A stretch of DNA of 64,000 bases from Annona cherimola (GCA_030490835.1 CM059975.1:35434133-35498132), one strand, 5' to 3'; shown: positions 24,921 to 35,619, counted from the stretch's first letter. Numbers and translations: made by a program. The notes: generated from the letters alone by a model not told the origin.

Positions 24921-26654
24921 TTATTTAAACATTAATATCAAGTCTTTATATGTAATTTCATCTGGTTTAAGTCCCTTTTGCATCATTTCATCATGCATCT
25001 TCATGGCCTTCCTCATCTCCCTCTCATGACAAAGTGCAGTTATCATGATTAAAAAGCTCTTACTACTCAATACATCTCTCCTTATCATATAATCAAACAC
25101 TTGCATTGCTTCTTCAATCCTCTTCTCCAAGCAGAGCCAGTGAAGAAGAGTGTTATAAGATGCTATATCTAGACATCCTTCCAACCTCTCTATCTTCGAG
25201 TGCAATGCCAATGCCAAATCAATGCGTGCTTCAGAACAATGATGCTCTATTAACAAGTGATACTGAAACCCTTCAGGCAACAACCCCTTTTCCAAAATCT
25301 TATTCAGAAGACTTTCAGCATCCTCCCATTTATGTTTGCTACACAGAGCATTGATATACTTGGAAAGACTTGAAGGAAGATATCCCCTCCTAACCACATC
25401 TTTCAACAGCATATTCAATTCCTCAGAAGGTTCTTCCTCACAAACAAAATCTGCCATAGCTTCAGAACAATCACAATCCATCAGAATACCTTTCTCTTGA
25501 ACCAGCCTATGCATTTGCATTGCTTTGTTTAGTCTCCCCTGTCTTGCAAATGACCTCAGCAAAGACAAATAAGAAGAATCCTGTAATTGAATATCCTCTT
25601 TCTGTGCTTTATCAAAGAACATTTCTGCTGCATGCGTCCTACCCAAGTCACAAAACTTCTGCACAATCAAATTGTAGTCCAGAGAATCTGCCTCCTGGAG
25701 GAAGCCCTCCTCAATCATCTCTTTCAGTATCCAATTCATAATACCAAAATTTCCAAATTTACATGCTCCATCCAGAATGGAGCTATAAGTACTAAAACCT
25801 ACCTTAAATTTCTTAACATACATCTCTTTCCAGAGTTTCAAAGCGGACGAGAAAAACCCAACTTGACAGTAATTGTCTATTATCATATTGTACATCCCAG
25901 CACTTGCAAAATCTGAATTCAGAAGCCTTGCAGCCATCCCAAGCTTCCCTTCTCTACAGAAAGTCCGGCATAGTAAAACCCAGGTACCAGAATTAGGTGC
26001 AACCCCATAACGGATAATCACCGCAAGACAACACCACATAGAGTGCGAATTAGCAGCCTGCTCAAATGCTCGGAGCAACGCGCTGCAGCTGCTCGCAGTC
26101 GGTACAGACCCAAAAGACCGAATCTTTCTGAAAACATCTAACCGTTCGATTCCGGAATTGCAATTTGGGTAGTTTTCTAGCAGGAAGCTAATGAGAAGAG
26201 TTCGAGAAGTACCGCTCTTGCAGACGGCGATGGCCGAACTGAGGGCTATTGATAGTGATATCGACGGGGATCGAAAGATGGGTTCCCTCAGAATGGCTTT
26301 TGCGGGACCACGGAGGTCGGCCTGGAGGAGGATACAGATGATTTGGAGGTGAGATTTGATGTCTGGTTTGAAGGAAATGTTGGTTTTTTTGCACCAATTG
26401 AAGAAATCTAGGGAAACTTGGGGGTGGCTCCGCGTGTTGTCAAGGATTTGGCAGAAGATGGGTAGTGTGAGTTTAGATGAGAGATTCCGATCGCGAAGGA
26501 TAGTGATCCAATGCTGATGGTGGAGGAGGAGGGAGGAGATTTGGGAGACGAGCTGTGATTGATGAAGCTGAGTTCTCCATTTGAAGGAGGTCGGAGGTTT
26601 GGGAGGCTTTAGGAGACCGGTGGGCAGCTTTTGTAACATCGTTGCGGTTCGCAT
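24921..26654 (-). CDS. Pentatricopeptide repeat protein, P-class, 577 aa
   Basis: One uninterrupted exon. The N-terminal ~45 residues are rich in Lys, Arg, Ser, Thr and Gln with few acidic residues, as expected for a mitochondrial or plastid targeting peptide. Residues 81-87 (SLDFFNW) are typical of the entry to P-class PPR proteins. From about residue 215 to the end there are roughly ten degenerate 35-residue helix pairs; the clearest are YNMIIDNYCQVG (about 255), YNTLLHWLCLEKRIEEAMQV and a final LKPDEITYKDLILMFK. No E, DYW or SMR domain follows. Family members bind organelle RNA in a base-specific way and affect splicing, stability, editing or translation. The start is the first ATG of the frame. 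A MULE ends 205 bp upstream, so the promoter must be very short or partly supplied by the transposon. Confidence 0.9.
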   Translation of the reverse strand: MRTATMLQKLPTGLLKPPKPPTSFKWRTQLHQSQLVSQISSLLLHHQHWITILRDRNLSSKLTLPIFCQILDNTRSHPQVSLDFFNWCKKTNISFKPDIKSHLQIICILLQADLRGPAKAILREPIFRSPSISLSIALSSAIAVCKSGTSRTLLISFLLENYPNCNSGIERLDVFRKIRSFGSVPTASSCSALLRAFEQAANSHSMWCCLAVIIRYGVAPNSGTWVLLCRTFCREGKLGMAARLLNSDFASAGMYNMIIDNYCQVGFFSSALKLWKEMYVKKFKVGFSTYSSILDGACKFGNFGIMNWILKEMIEEGFLQEADSLDYNLIVQKFCDLGRTHAAEMFFDKAQKEDIQLQDSSYLSLLRSFARQGRLNKAMQMHRLVQEKGILMDCDCSEAMADFVCEEEPSEELNMLLKDVVRRGYLPSSLSKYINALCSKHKWEDAESLLNKILEKGLLPEGFQYHLLIEHHCSEARIDLALALHSKIERLEGCLDIASYNTLLHWLCLEKRIEEAMQVFDYMIRRDVLSSKSFLIMITALCHEREMRKAMKMHDEMMQKGLKPDEITYKDLILMFK

Positions 26655-26859
26655 TTGCGGGAGAATTGACCATTTGGGCGTATATCGCTTATACGGGCCA
26701 AAGTCCTGGATTTCGAATTTAAACCCGAATTCAATGGTCGCAGGTTTGGGTTAACAGCAGCCCGAGCAAAAGCCCATCTGAAGTTCTGAACCCTAGTTGT
26801 TTCACGAATATCAAGGGTGTGTTTCGGAATATATACATATTCTTATGGTAATATATATA

Positions 26860-27002
26860 GGGATATATTCAGGTGCAGCAACGCTGCACCCGAATTTCCC
26901 GTGTAGGTGCGCCATCGCACCATCCGTTCCCGCGCGTGAGATCCTGGCCGCTCGTTCGGCCTTGCGTTTAGCCCGTTCGCTGGTGCGTGTAGGTTGCAGT
27001 GG
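26860..27002 (+). repeat. Left terminal inverted repeat of the MULE
   Basis: Matches the reverse complement of 35468-35610 over 143 bases with very few differences, such as GTGTAGG against GTGCAGG near 26903. It contains a small internal hairpin, GGTGCAGCAACGCTGCACC at 26872-26890. MULE ends typically carry transposase-binding sites and promoters directed inward. Confidence 0.92.
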
Positions 27003-28399
27003 CATGCATGTATGGAGCCAGCCTGTACAAATTGGCATGGGGCAGGTCAGTCATGCGCGGCTGGAATGATGGCTTCTCTCTAACATGTCATTTCGTGTAG
27101 CTGCCATGCGGGCAGTGAAGACGTTCTTAGGCTGCACCCTTGTGCCATTTGCTCCCAGCTGAAAATGATGAGTTCTCCCATGCGAAGACGTTCTCAGGCA
27201 GAGTAAAAATTCTGCTTGCTGAAAAAAGTGGAACGGGAGAGAGATGCAGCAGAAACAATTACAGATTTAACAAATTTCTCAAGGGAAAAAATTCAGCAAG
27301 CTAATTTTCTACCACAAATTTAACAGGTGTAAAATCCAGGAAGGTAATCTTTGTGTTCATTGTAGATTTTAAAAATCTTCGTGCTTAGTCATTGTAGATT
27401 TAATAAATGTTGGACCTTAGAAATCTAAGATGATTTAAATGATTTAAAAAAAGGACCTAAAAAATTTATTCATAATTTCATTAAGGCTATTAAAAATTAT
27501 TATGTGATTTAAATCTCAACTATTATGTGTTAAATAATCATTACGTGATTTGTCTGTTAAATCACATAATGTATAACTATTACATGATTTATCTGTTACT
27601 GCAGTGTCTTTTTATGACTAATGTATGACTGAGAATCACAAACAAGTTCATCCAGAACTTCACACATTGCATGTATAGCATGCTTATTCAATAGGACAGA
27701 AACTAATGCCATCATAAACAGATTATTTTTAGTACCAAAATCCATACTTTGGCATGCTGATCCATGTTTTAGTATACTAATAACCAGAAATAGATGACCC
27801 AAAATTCTGCAAATTACATCTTGACATATGCTTGTTCCATGCATATCCTATAGTTAGCATGCTGATAACTAAAAATTTTGAGAAAAAGTGATTTAATAAA
27901 CTTTGTATAGAATTTGACTACTATATGAGATGTCAATTGCACAAATATATGTGTAGATAGAAATCCGTTATTTAGAAGTCAATATTGGATAAGAAATGGA
28001 TCAAATATTATTTATTTATCACTAGTTTTGGAGTGCATATTAAATAATTAAATAGATTTATCGAAGTAATATGTCCAACAATGACATTAGCATACTAATT
28101 TGTGAATTATATATTATTCTAATAGATATCTGAACTTTGTATAGCAAGTGTAGTTTTATAGTTTCGTATTATTATGCAAATTACGAACATCTAGTTGTAT
28201 AGTTATCCTATCATTATACAATCTGTTATGTTTCAGAAAATGCATTTGGCATACTATATGGAGTTGTTAGCATGCTAATAATATGACGTAATGAGCATGG
28301 TGAAATCAGAATTCTGCAGCATTTATTGATGTATTCTATTCCTCGCAAGTTGAATTACTTATATTGTCTATGAAATGTGGTTTGCTAGGTTTTTACTAA
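27003..28399. other. MULE left subterminal region and transposase 5' region
   Basis: No coding region seen. The frame at 27596-27844 (minus) lacks any domain. Four copies of the AGCATGCT-type motif lie at 27677, 27752, 27856 and 28269. Repeated ATGTGATTTAAAT-like words occupy 27490-27600. A pyrimidine-poor CTAG just before the start codon at 28400 could be a splice acceptor of a leader intron, which I cannot confirm. Confidence 0.5.
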
Positions 28400-30746
28400 A
28401 TGATATCATCTACGGATGTGGACAAAAGTAAGTCTCCATTGCCCACAGTGGAACTCACAGGAGATGGTACATTAGCTGATGAAAGCATACAGAGCCCACC
28501 AGGTGTGATTACCTTTACTCCCAATGCACCTGCTGAGTTAATTCCTTTTATTGGGCAAGAGTTTGATAGCGAAGAAGATGCATATTCTTTATATAATTTA
28601 TATGGAAGATGTTGTGGCTTCAGTATAAGAAAAAGCGATGTTAGAAGATCTAAATTAGATAAGAAGATATGCTACCGCATTCTGAAATGCTCAAGAGAAG
28701 GACATAGAAGGACTGTAGAAATTGCCGGGAAAAAGAGAAAACAGATGGACATCACTAGATGTGGATGCCTTGCGTCAGTAACGATCAAGCTCGTAAGGAA
28801 CACTTCAAAATGGATGGTCATGAGTTTCAAGAAAGAGCACTCTCATAGGTTGGAGACGCCGACAAAGTCTCGATGTCTGCAATCCCATCGGAATGTGCCA
28901 TCTTCACAACTCAATATAGTCGAAGATCTCTGCAAGGTTGGCATTGGAGTATCTAGATCACTGCAATTCATGACAGAAGAGGTTGGGGGTCGTGATCACC
29001 TAGGATTCACGGAGGTTGACCTTCGTAATGCCTTACGATCAAGACGGATGTCAAGGTATGGTGGAAGCGCCTCAGCTTTACTAGAGTACTTTCAGAAGCA
29101 ATTTGCGGCGAAGGCAGATTACTTTTATGAAATTCAGGTCGACGAGCACCATCGGTTGATGTCATATTTTTGGGTAGATGGGGAATCCAAAAAGGATTAT
29201 CAAATTTTCAATGATGTTATTTGTTTCGACACAACGTATCGAACAAATAAATATGACATGCCTTTTGGCCCATTCGTTGGAGTTAATCACCATAAGCAAT
29301 CAGTTTTACTTGGTGGAGGCCTTTTATTTGGTGAGAGTGAGGAGGACTTCACATGGTTATTTAGAACATGGCTTCATGCTATGAGTGGTGTAGCACCCAA
29401 AGCGATAGTCACAGATCAAGATCCAGCAATTGCAAAGGCCATATCCATAGTCTTTCCAACCACAAAGCATATTTTTTGTTTATGGCATATACATAAGAAA
29501 TTTCCCGAGAAATTGCAATCTGCCAGTGAAAAATATCCTGAACTTAAAAATAGGTTATACAAGTTGATTCACAATGCAGAGGATACAGATGTCTTTGAAT
29601 CTGGTTGGTCAAAATTAATGGATGATTATGATTTGAGTGACCATGCATGGCTCCAACAAATGTACAGTGTGAGGGATAAGTGGATTCCAGCTTATACAAG
29701 AAGTTTTTTCTTGGCAGGGATGAGCACTACGCAACGGTCTGAAAGCATGAATGCCTTTTTCAACCATTTTGTTGGACCAACCACTCAATTAGTTGAGTTT
29801 GTGGAGGCATATGAATGTGCAACTAAAAAGAGGAGAGAAGATGAGAAGGATGTTGATTGTAAAAGTACGTATGATACTCCTGTTTTGAAAACTAAATTTG
29901 TTATTGAGGATGAAATTGCCAAATTATATACTAGAGAGATATTTTTAGAATTTCAGGCAGAAGTAGAGGAGTCAAATTATTATAAGCCTAAGGCAGAGGT
30001 CACGGATGGGAGTCGTGTGATCTATGAAGTATACAAGTATAAAGACCCCCTATAGGAGAACAGTTACCTGGTGTGAAGATAGGCAATTTGCAACGTGTTC
30101 ATGTCGACTGTTTGACTGGCATGGGATTGTTTGTCGGCATATATTATCCATATTCCAGTGGCGCGACATCATCACTATGCCCGTTAGTCATTTACTTCGT
30201 CGTTGGTCACAACGTCCAAAAGAGAATGTTGAAGCTCCACTATTTACAGTGAAATGTGATGCTACAAATTCAGCAATGGTGCGTCGGCATTTGACACTTC
30301 CAAAATTAAATTTCATCTTAGAGGAAATGACTTCGAGTTTGGCTACTTTTCAGATAGGAAGTACAACTTTAGACACTCTTATATCAACTTTACGAGAATA
30401 TATACAGTCAGAAAAGTTAGTTGGATGTTTGAATGAGCATCAACAAAACCTGAATGGTGGAAGCAAAGGTGCGAATTTTGAAGATAGTAGCCATGTAGAT
30501 GGGGATGACGGGGATGATAATATCACAAGAGAAATTGAACCTTCAATAAGCAACAATGTACAGCCTGTCCCAACTCCTACAATTGACTACCCAAACATTG
30601 TGCAGCGAAAAGGACGGTCAAGCAAGCGATTAAAATCGTCTGTTGAAAAGGCTATAGAGCGCACCGGCCGATTGTGCCGCGGATGTAAGAAGTTCGTTCT
30701 TAGACACGACAGACGAAATTGTCCAGAATTACATAAGAAGAATTGA
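28400..30746 (+). CDS. MULE transposase (FAR1-MULE-SWIM), one frameshift
   Basis: The first frame (28400-30055, 551 codons) has a FAR1-type WRKY-GCM1 zinc domain at about residues 60-150 (Cys97, Cys121/123, His147/149) and an MULE transposase core at 271-365. Candidate catalytic residues are Asp277 in CFDTTY, Asp339 in VTDQD and Glu448 in QRSESMN, plus C-x2-H at 360-363. The frame then changes by one base at a run of five C's (30046-30050) and continues to 30746. That part holds a SWIM zinc finger (C-x-C-x8-C-x-H in CSCRLFDWHGIVCRH) and a C-terminal CxxC-H-C knuckle. The architecture is that of Jittery/FAR1-like transposases; host FAR1/FRS genes share it, but the flanking terminal repeats show this one is a transposon gene. 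The frameshift may be real decay or a sequencing error. Confidence 0.88.
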
Positions 30747-31953
30747 GGGCAACATGGTATAATGATATCATATTTGATTTAACCAATCAAAACCTTATAC
30801 ACTTATACAATCTTCATAATTTTTATATTTTTCATTCTCTTCAGCTAATTCTTCTAGTTTCTGCAGATTAGTGCATGCATGACTATTAGGCTGGCGTGGG
30901 CTGCATCAATGGTTTTGTGCGTATGGTACTATCGCTCTTATACACTGTCATTGGTTGTGTAAAGTTGTCAATGAACTATATATGCATTTTGATTATTTTA
31001 TTGGCAATGCAGGATGGTAGTGAAGCATGTGGGTGTATGCATGGATAGATAAGCAACAACACGATCTACGTTCGAGTTTCATTTATAGAAATTATGACCC
31101 ATTGTAATTTCAATGAACATTTTCAGATTGAAGTGTATTTTTGGTGTGGAAAGGAAAGGAGTTGTATTCATTTGTATTTACATATATACAATGACTCAAC
31201 TGAATATGTATTTTTTTGTATGAAAAGGAAAGGAGTTGTAAGAATGTTGTATTCACATGTACACAATGAAAGAAATGGAAGTGTTTTTGATTCACTATAT
31301 GAGGATGCAGACATCTTTGAATCTGATTGGCCAATTAGCATGCTGACGCTCACTTTAACAGGACATGGCACGCTCACTGGCCAGTCAGCGTGCTGAATCT
31401 CAGCTCAACATGACCTACACATTCCATTCCATTTCAGAATATCCACCTGTGCATATAGTATCCTTGATTGTGCATAGAAACAAACAGATGACGTGCACCT
31501 TCAATTTTTACAGGTAACACCTTAACAGGACATGACACGCTCACTGGCCAATCAGCGTGCTGACTCTCAGCTCAACATAACCTGCACATTCCGTTCCATT
31601 TCAGAATATCCACCTGTACAATCTATTTCACACACTTACTGGAGAAGCATTTCTATATCACGCTTAACAGAAAATATTCACAAACACACAACCTGTTGTC
31701 ATATCAATTAAGACCGTATAAAGCATATAGCACGCTGATACAACACCACATCAAAGTAAGCACAAACATAACCTACAATTGTCACGCCAACACATGACAC
31801 AATGTAAAGTCATCATTCATAACCTGTAAAATACTCAACACTACATATTTTATTGTATTCAGTCTCACAAAGTAAACAAATGTATCTACCAGTTCAACAC
31901 AGAAAGTATAAAGAAATAGAAAAGCTAGTGCTGCACATCCTCCAACTATGTTT
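30747..31953. other. MULE region between the convergent genes
   Basis: This stretch holds the 3' ends of the transposase gene and the opposing gene. It includes a ~98 bp direct repeat (about 31359-31456 and 31527-31624) with the words CGCTCACTGGCC and CAGCGTGCTGA, and four AGCRYGCTGA motifs (31337, 31387, 31554, 31729). Small frames here have no domain. Confidence 0.6.
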
Positions 31954-33543
31954 TCACTTATCTCCGTTGCCATCTCTCTGCAACGCAAGTTCAACGGCTT
32001 CAAGTCTCTTGTCAATCCTACCGACATGCTCAAGGACTTGCTCCACCCCTCTGGCAAGGCGTCCAATATTCCCAGAATACAAGGCATTGACATTTAAATG
32101 ATCTGCGGTTGGTATGTCAGCAAGAGAGGGTGACGACTGCGGTGAATTGGATTGACCTTGTGATTTGGGTGCTGGACGAGGAGATATGGAAGTTGATATT
32201 AGCACTTCAGTTGGGGTATACACAGCGGGAGTGTAAAACTTAGGAGTTGTTGAGGGGTTCTCTGTGGGAGTGGACATCACGGATGTAGGGGTGGGGATAA
32301 CAAATGTCGAGGTGGGCACCTCGGATGTAGGAGTGAGAATAACTGATGTGGGGGTGGCCACCTCAGATGTGGGAGTGAAACTGACATCCACTGGAGAAGT
32401 TCTCTTTACTGGAGTGACTTGTGGTGGGTTGAAGCATGTAGATAAAAGCTGGGAGATGTGAGACTTAATTTCTCTCTTCATCTCTTCGATCTTAGCACTC
32501 AACACCTCCTCCAGTCGAAGTTCAGCAATTGATGACATTGCCTCTTCCTTTTTGTCACTAACGCTATGCTCGCGTAGTGGTGTGACCGGCTCACCGGTAT
32601 TTCGCTCCTTTGTTTTCTTGTCAATCTCTTCCTCTTGTGTGTTTTTCCCCACCTTCGGTGAAGTAGGAAACCACTCATTAGTCTCTTTATTATGCACGTA
32701 TCTCATCCTGCGCATCAAACCACCATCAATTCTATCTGAGAATTTATGCCTCGTCACCTCCTCGCCAGACAAATCAACTTGAAAATGCTTCAAAATCCTG
32801 GTGATAGCATTCCCATATGGCAGAGCTCCATTCTTCCGCTTTCGACACTTAAGCATGTGGTCGAAAATCTCCACGGGTGCAGCAAGTAGGATCTCCTTCT
32901 CATGTGCATATAAGCAGTATGCGTCATGGATTGACACTTCGGATATCGACCCAGCTCTCGGGAAGACATTGTTCACAATCACATAGTGTAGCAGTTTCAT
33001 GTTTAAAGTGAGCAACTCTCGAGAAGTTAGCCTAGCTGCCTCCTTTCCTTTCTCTTTATCGCCGCTGAGCAACGTGAATGACATCTCCTTGCTTATCACT
33101 GGAGGATCCACTCCTGACCATATCGGTATGTCAAATACCTCTTTCAGCATTTCATCATTCATTGGTATCTTCACTCCCTTAACATATGTAATGGCCTCTT
33201 TATTCATGTTACAGTAAAACATTCTCACCAGATCAGGGTAAATATCCTCTTCAACCATCACAAATTCAGACAATCCGCAGTCAACCAACCACTTAGAGAA
33301 AGGAAAATCACTGAAGTCTTCAATGCAAAGTGGTCGACCCTTCATCACTGGCCTCGATTGAAACTTCTCTTTATAAATCAACGATGTCCGCAAGTCCAGG
33401 AAGTATAAAGTCTTCTCGGAGCTCTCTTCCTGAACGACTGTTTTCTGTTTCTTGTCCGGGAGATTAATGCATGATGGCCCTGCTTCTCATCGCTTTCGAA
33501 CTGCAGTCTTCTGTGGCCTAGCATTACTTCGTGTATTCACCAT
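31954..33543 (-). CDS. MULE second gene: putative plant transposon protein domain, with Pro/Thr repeat tail
   Basis: The frame is open from 33486 to 31954. It extends upstream to a plausible ATG at 33541-33543 (MVNTRSNARPQK, basic) through a single in-frame TGA at 33487-33489. The middle part has FYCNMNKEAITYVKGVKIPM, then LHYVIVNNVFPRAGSISEVS and LPYGNAITRILKHFQVDLSG. I recognise this pattern as the 'putative plant transposon protein' family (Pfam PF20167 from memory). A Glu/Lys-rich segment follows, then an 11-12 residue repeat rich in PTS and V (32260-32400), and a C-terminal predicted coiled coil. Function unknown. It lies convergent to the transposase inside the same terminal repeats, so it is probably an accessory protein, as in two-gene Mutator elements, though unrelated to mudrB by sequence as far as I can see. 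Confidence 0.75.
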
Positions 33544-33710
33544 GTTGTACTAATTTCATAATTGTTCTGCAAAGTGTGAGACAAATTTTGGTGAGGATCA
33601 TCAACCACTTATGATGCATTATATATTATTTCATTCATTTTGAAAGCAACAATGGGATGAACAGGCTAATAAGATAGTATGAACAGATACACTTCTACAC
33701 CGACAAAAAC

Positions 33711-33938
33711 TATGCTAAGTAGACAAAAAGCCCGTTGAGTACACGAATAGCTTGCTGTGTAGCCCAACAGCGCGCTGAGTAGATCAAGAGTACGCTGAGT
33801 ACACACACAGCATGCTGAGTACACCAACAGCTTGCTATGTAGCCCAACAGCGCGCTGAGTAGATCAAGAGTGCGCTGAGTACACACACAGCATGCTGAGT
33901 ACACAAACAACACGCTAAGTGCACCAACAGCACGCTGG
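33711..33938. repeat. 20 bp minisatellite with 80 bp higher-order unit
   Basis: Eleven full units and one partial unit of exactly 20 bp, for example CGCGCTGAGTAGATCAAGAG. Four successive units form an 80 bp block that occurs twice, 33751-33830 and 33831-33910. Each unit carries a version of the RYGCTGAGT core, related to the AGCRYGCTGA motif found elsewhere in the MULE. It lies 168-395 bp upstream of the second gene's first ATG. Confidence 0.9.
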
Positions 33939-35467
33939 TATGATATTCTATTCCAATAAATGGACAAATGTCAACCAAATATATATAAATCATTGCTTCA
34001 TAATAAAATAAGTTGAGTCCTACCATTCAAGGCAATCAGAAGATGTAGCTTAAAAAAATGTACGTAATCAACTTAAAATGATGTAGGTAATCTCCTTAGT
34101 TTCAAATATTTTCTCCACAGCATTTGAATTAATGACAATTTTTCCTACTGCATACAATATAGAGACAATAGCAACCAAAGAAATTAATGAAAACTATGAA
34201 TTGGTTGTTGAATATTAGGAAAATTGAAAGAGACTACGAATCCAACATCAATAACAACGAAAGCAACTCAATGGTTAAATACTCTAACATTTGTCAAGCA
34301 ACATTCCGTGTTTAATGCACATGTAGCAAATTTATAGTAACAAATATAAAAGTTGTAAAGTCGTTGAACTCCTTTGTCATCTAATACAATATGTTCATTC
34401 ATCATATAACATGCTGTCACTTACAAATTAGTGTGCTATACTGGACTTAGAACAATATGCTATAAATATTACGGATTCATTGAAGTAGCCATTGGTCCCT
34501 CATTATATGTTAAATAATCCTTAGCCTTAATATAATATAGAGATAGGATCATGCGTTAGAAAGATTTCATATACAGGTGAACCTTACGGAAGGCTGTTAT
34601 GTCCACAAATTCCATTGAAAGGTTTTAAACAGAAGGTTTTAAGATGGATTCAAGTAGTGATTTCATAGCTATTTAATTCAATTTCTTCCTGCAAAATATT
34701 AGAGCATAGCTAACATTGAGACAGCAGAATGTATGCAAGTATGGTGATAACAAAATTACGTGGCAAAGATGGGCCCTAAATATAAGTTATGAAATAATTT
34801 TAATAAAAATACAATTAATGAACAATATGCGGGCAACAATTAGTGGATACACAATAATACAATGCGGGCAACAATTCATGGACAAAAGCACAAATTATTT
34901 TTATATTTAAGTTTGTGTAAAAGGAAGATAACCGGCAATGCTGTCTTCCTCTTTTCTCCTAGCGACGCTATCTTGCTGATGGTAGCCTCTTCCTTCGTCG
35001 TCAAGGCCGGCACCGGCAACTTCTAGTGCTCTGACAATCCTCTGTTTTTCGTCGCCTGTCTTTGTTTTGTCTCACCGATCATCTCCTTTCGTCCTGCAAG
35101 TCGGCTCTGGCAGCATCGACGCTGGCAATGGTGCCCTGGCAGCATTCAACACTGTCTCCCTCTCAGTTCTGCGGCTGCCTTCTCTTCCCCACAATCTCCC
35201 TCTCGCATTGCGTTCCTGCTCTTCCCCGCGCTCTCCCTCTCTCTTCCACCCGCTCTCTCTTACTTCCCAGCTGCCAGCCTCCTCTTCCCTGCGCTCTTCC
35301 TCTTTCTTTTTCCGGCTTTCAGCCTCCTCTTCCCCTCTCTTCCTCTCTTCCCGCTTCAACCTTCCCGCTTCCCAACACTCTCCCCTCTTCCCCACGCGCC
35401 ACCTTCTCTCCTCCCCACGTTTCCACGACGGGACAGGAGTCAGCACGAAAATCGGCATGCCAGCTCC
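33939..35467. other. MULE right subterminal region with CT-rich segment
   Basis: 33939-34920 is AT-rich without recognisable genes. From about 34940 to 35467 the sequence becomes GC-richer and strongly CT-biased on the + strand. Overlapping frames (35062-35642 + and 35072-35476 minus) encode only Ser/Leu/Pro or Arg/Glu low complexity. It may be a captured leader or first exon of a host gene, or MULE promoter sequence; I see no domain. Confidence 0.5.
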
Positions 35468-35610
35468 CCACTGCAACCTACACGCACCAGCGAACAGGCT
35501 AAACGCAAGGCCGAACGAGCGGCCAGGATCTCACGCGCGGGAACGGATGGTGCGATGGCGCACCTGCACGGGAAATTCGGGTGCAGCGTTGCTGCACCTG
35601 AATATATCCC
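35468..35610 (-). repeat. Right terminal inverted repeat of the MULE
   Basis: Reverse complement of 26860-27002. It is followed by the target duplication ATATATATA at 35611-35619, which sits inside a longer AT run, so the exact duplication boundary has some ambiguity. Confidence 0.92.
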
Positions 35611-35619
35611 ATATATATA

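Larger units (their letters stand above)
26860..35610 (+). mobile_element. Complete Mutator-like transposon (MULE), 8.75 kb
   Basis: 143 bp terminal inverted repeats (26860-27002 and 35468-35610), beginning GGGATATATTCAGG, differ at only a few bases. The flanks have a 9 bp direct repeat ATATATATA (26851-26859 and 35611-35619), the length MULEs make, although low in complexity. Inside are a FAR1/MULE/SWIM transposase (+) and a second gene (minus) with a 'putative plant transposon protein' type domain. The near-identical ends suggest fairly recent movement. Noncoding parts carry many copies of an AGCRYGCTGA motif and a 20 bp minisatellite. Confidence 0.92.

Noticed and set aside
25106..26673. 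Additional frames on both strands over the PPR gene
   Set aside because: They are shadows of the 577-codon PPR frame; none has its own domain or codon bias.
26814..26850. Left end of a further Tourist-like MITE (GGTGTGTTTCGGAAT) into which the MULE inserted
   Set aside because: No matching CCAAACACACC end was found on the right side of the MULE, so the similarity may be chance or a fragment.
28400..30746. Domesticated FAR1/FRS host transcription factor
   Set aside because: The gene lies between near-identical 143 bp terminal repeats with a target duplication and has a frameshift, so it is a transposon gene.
33711..33967. Repeat protein encoded by the 20 bp array (85-codon frame, minus strand)
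   Set aside because: The 20 bp period is not a multiple of three, so each unit would be read in a different frame; the frame is open by chance.
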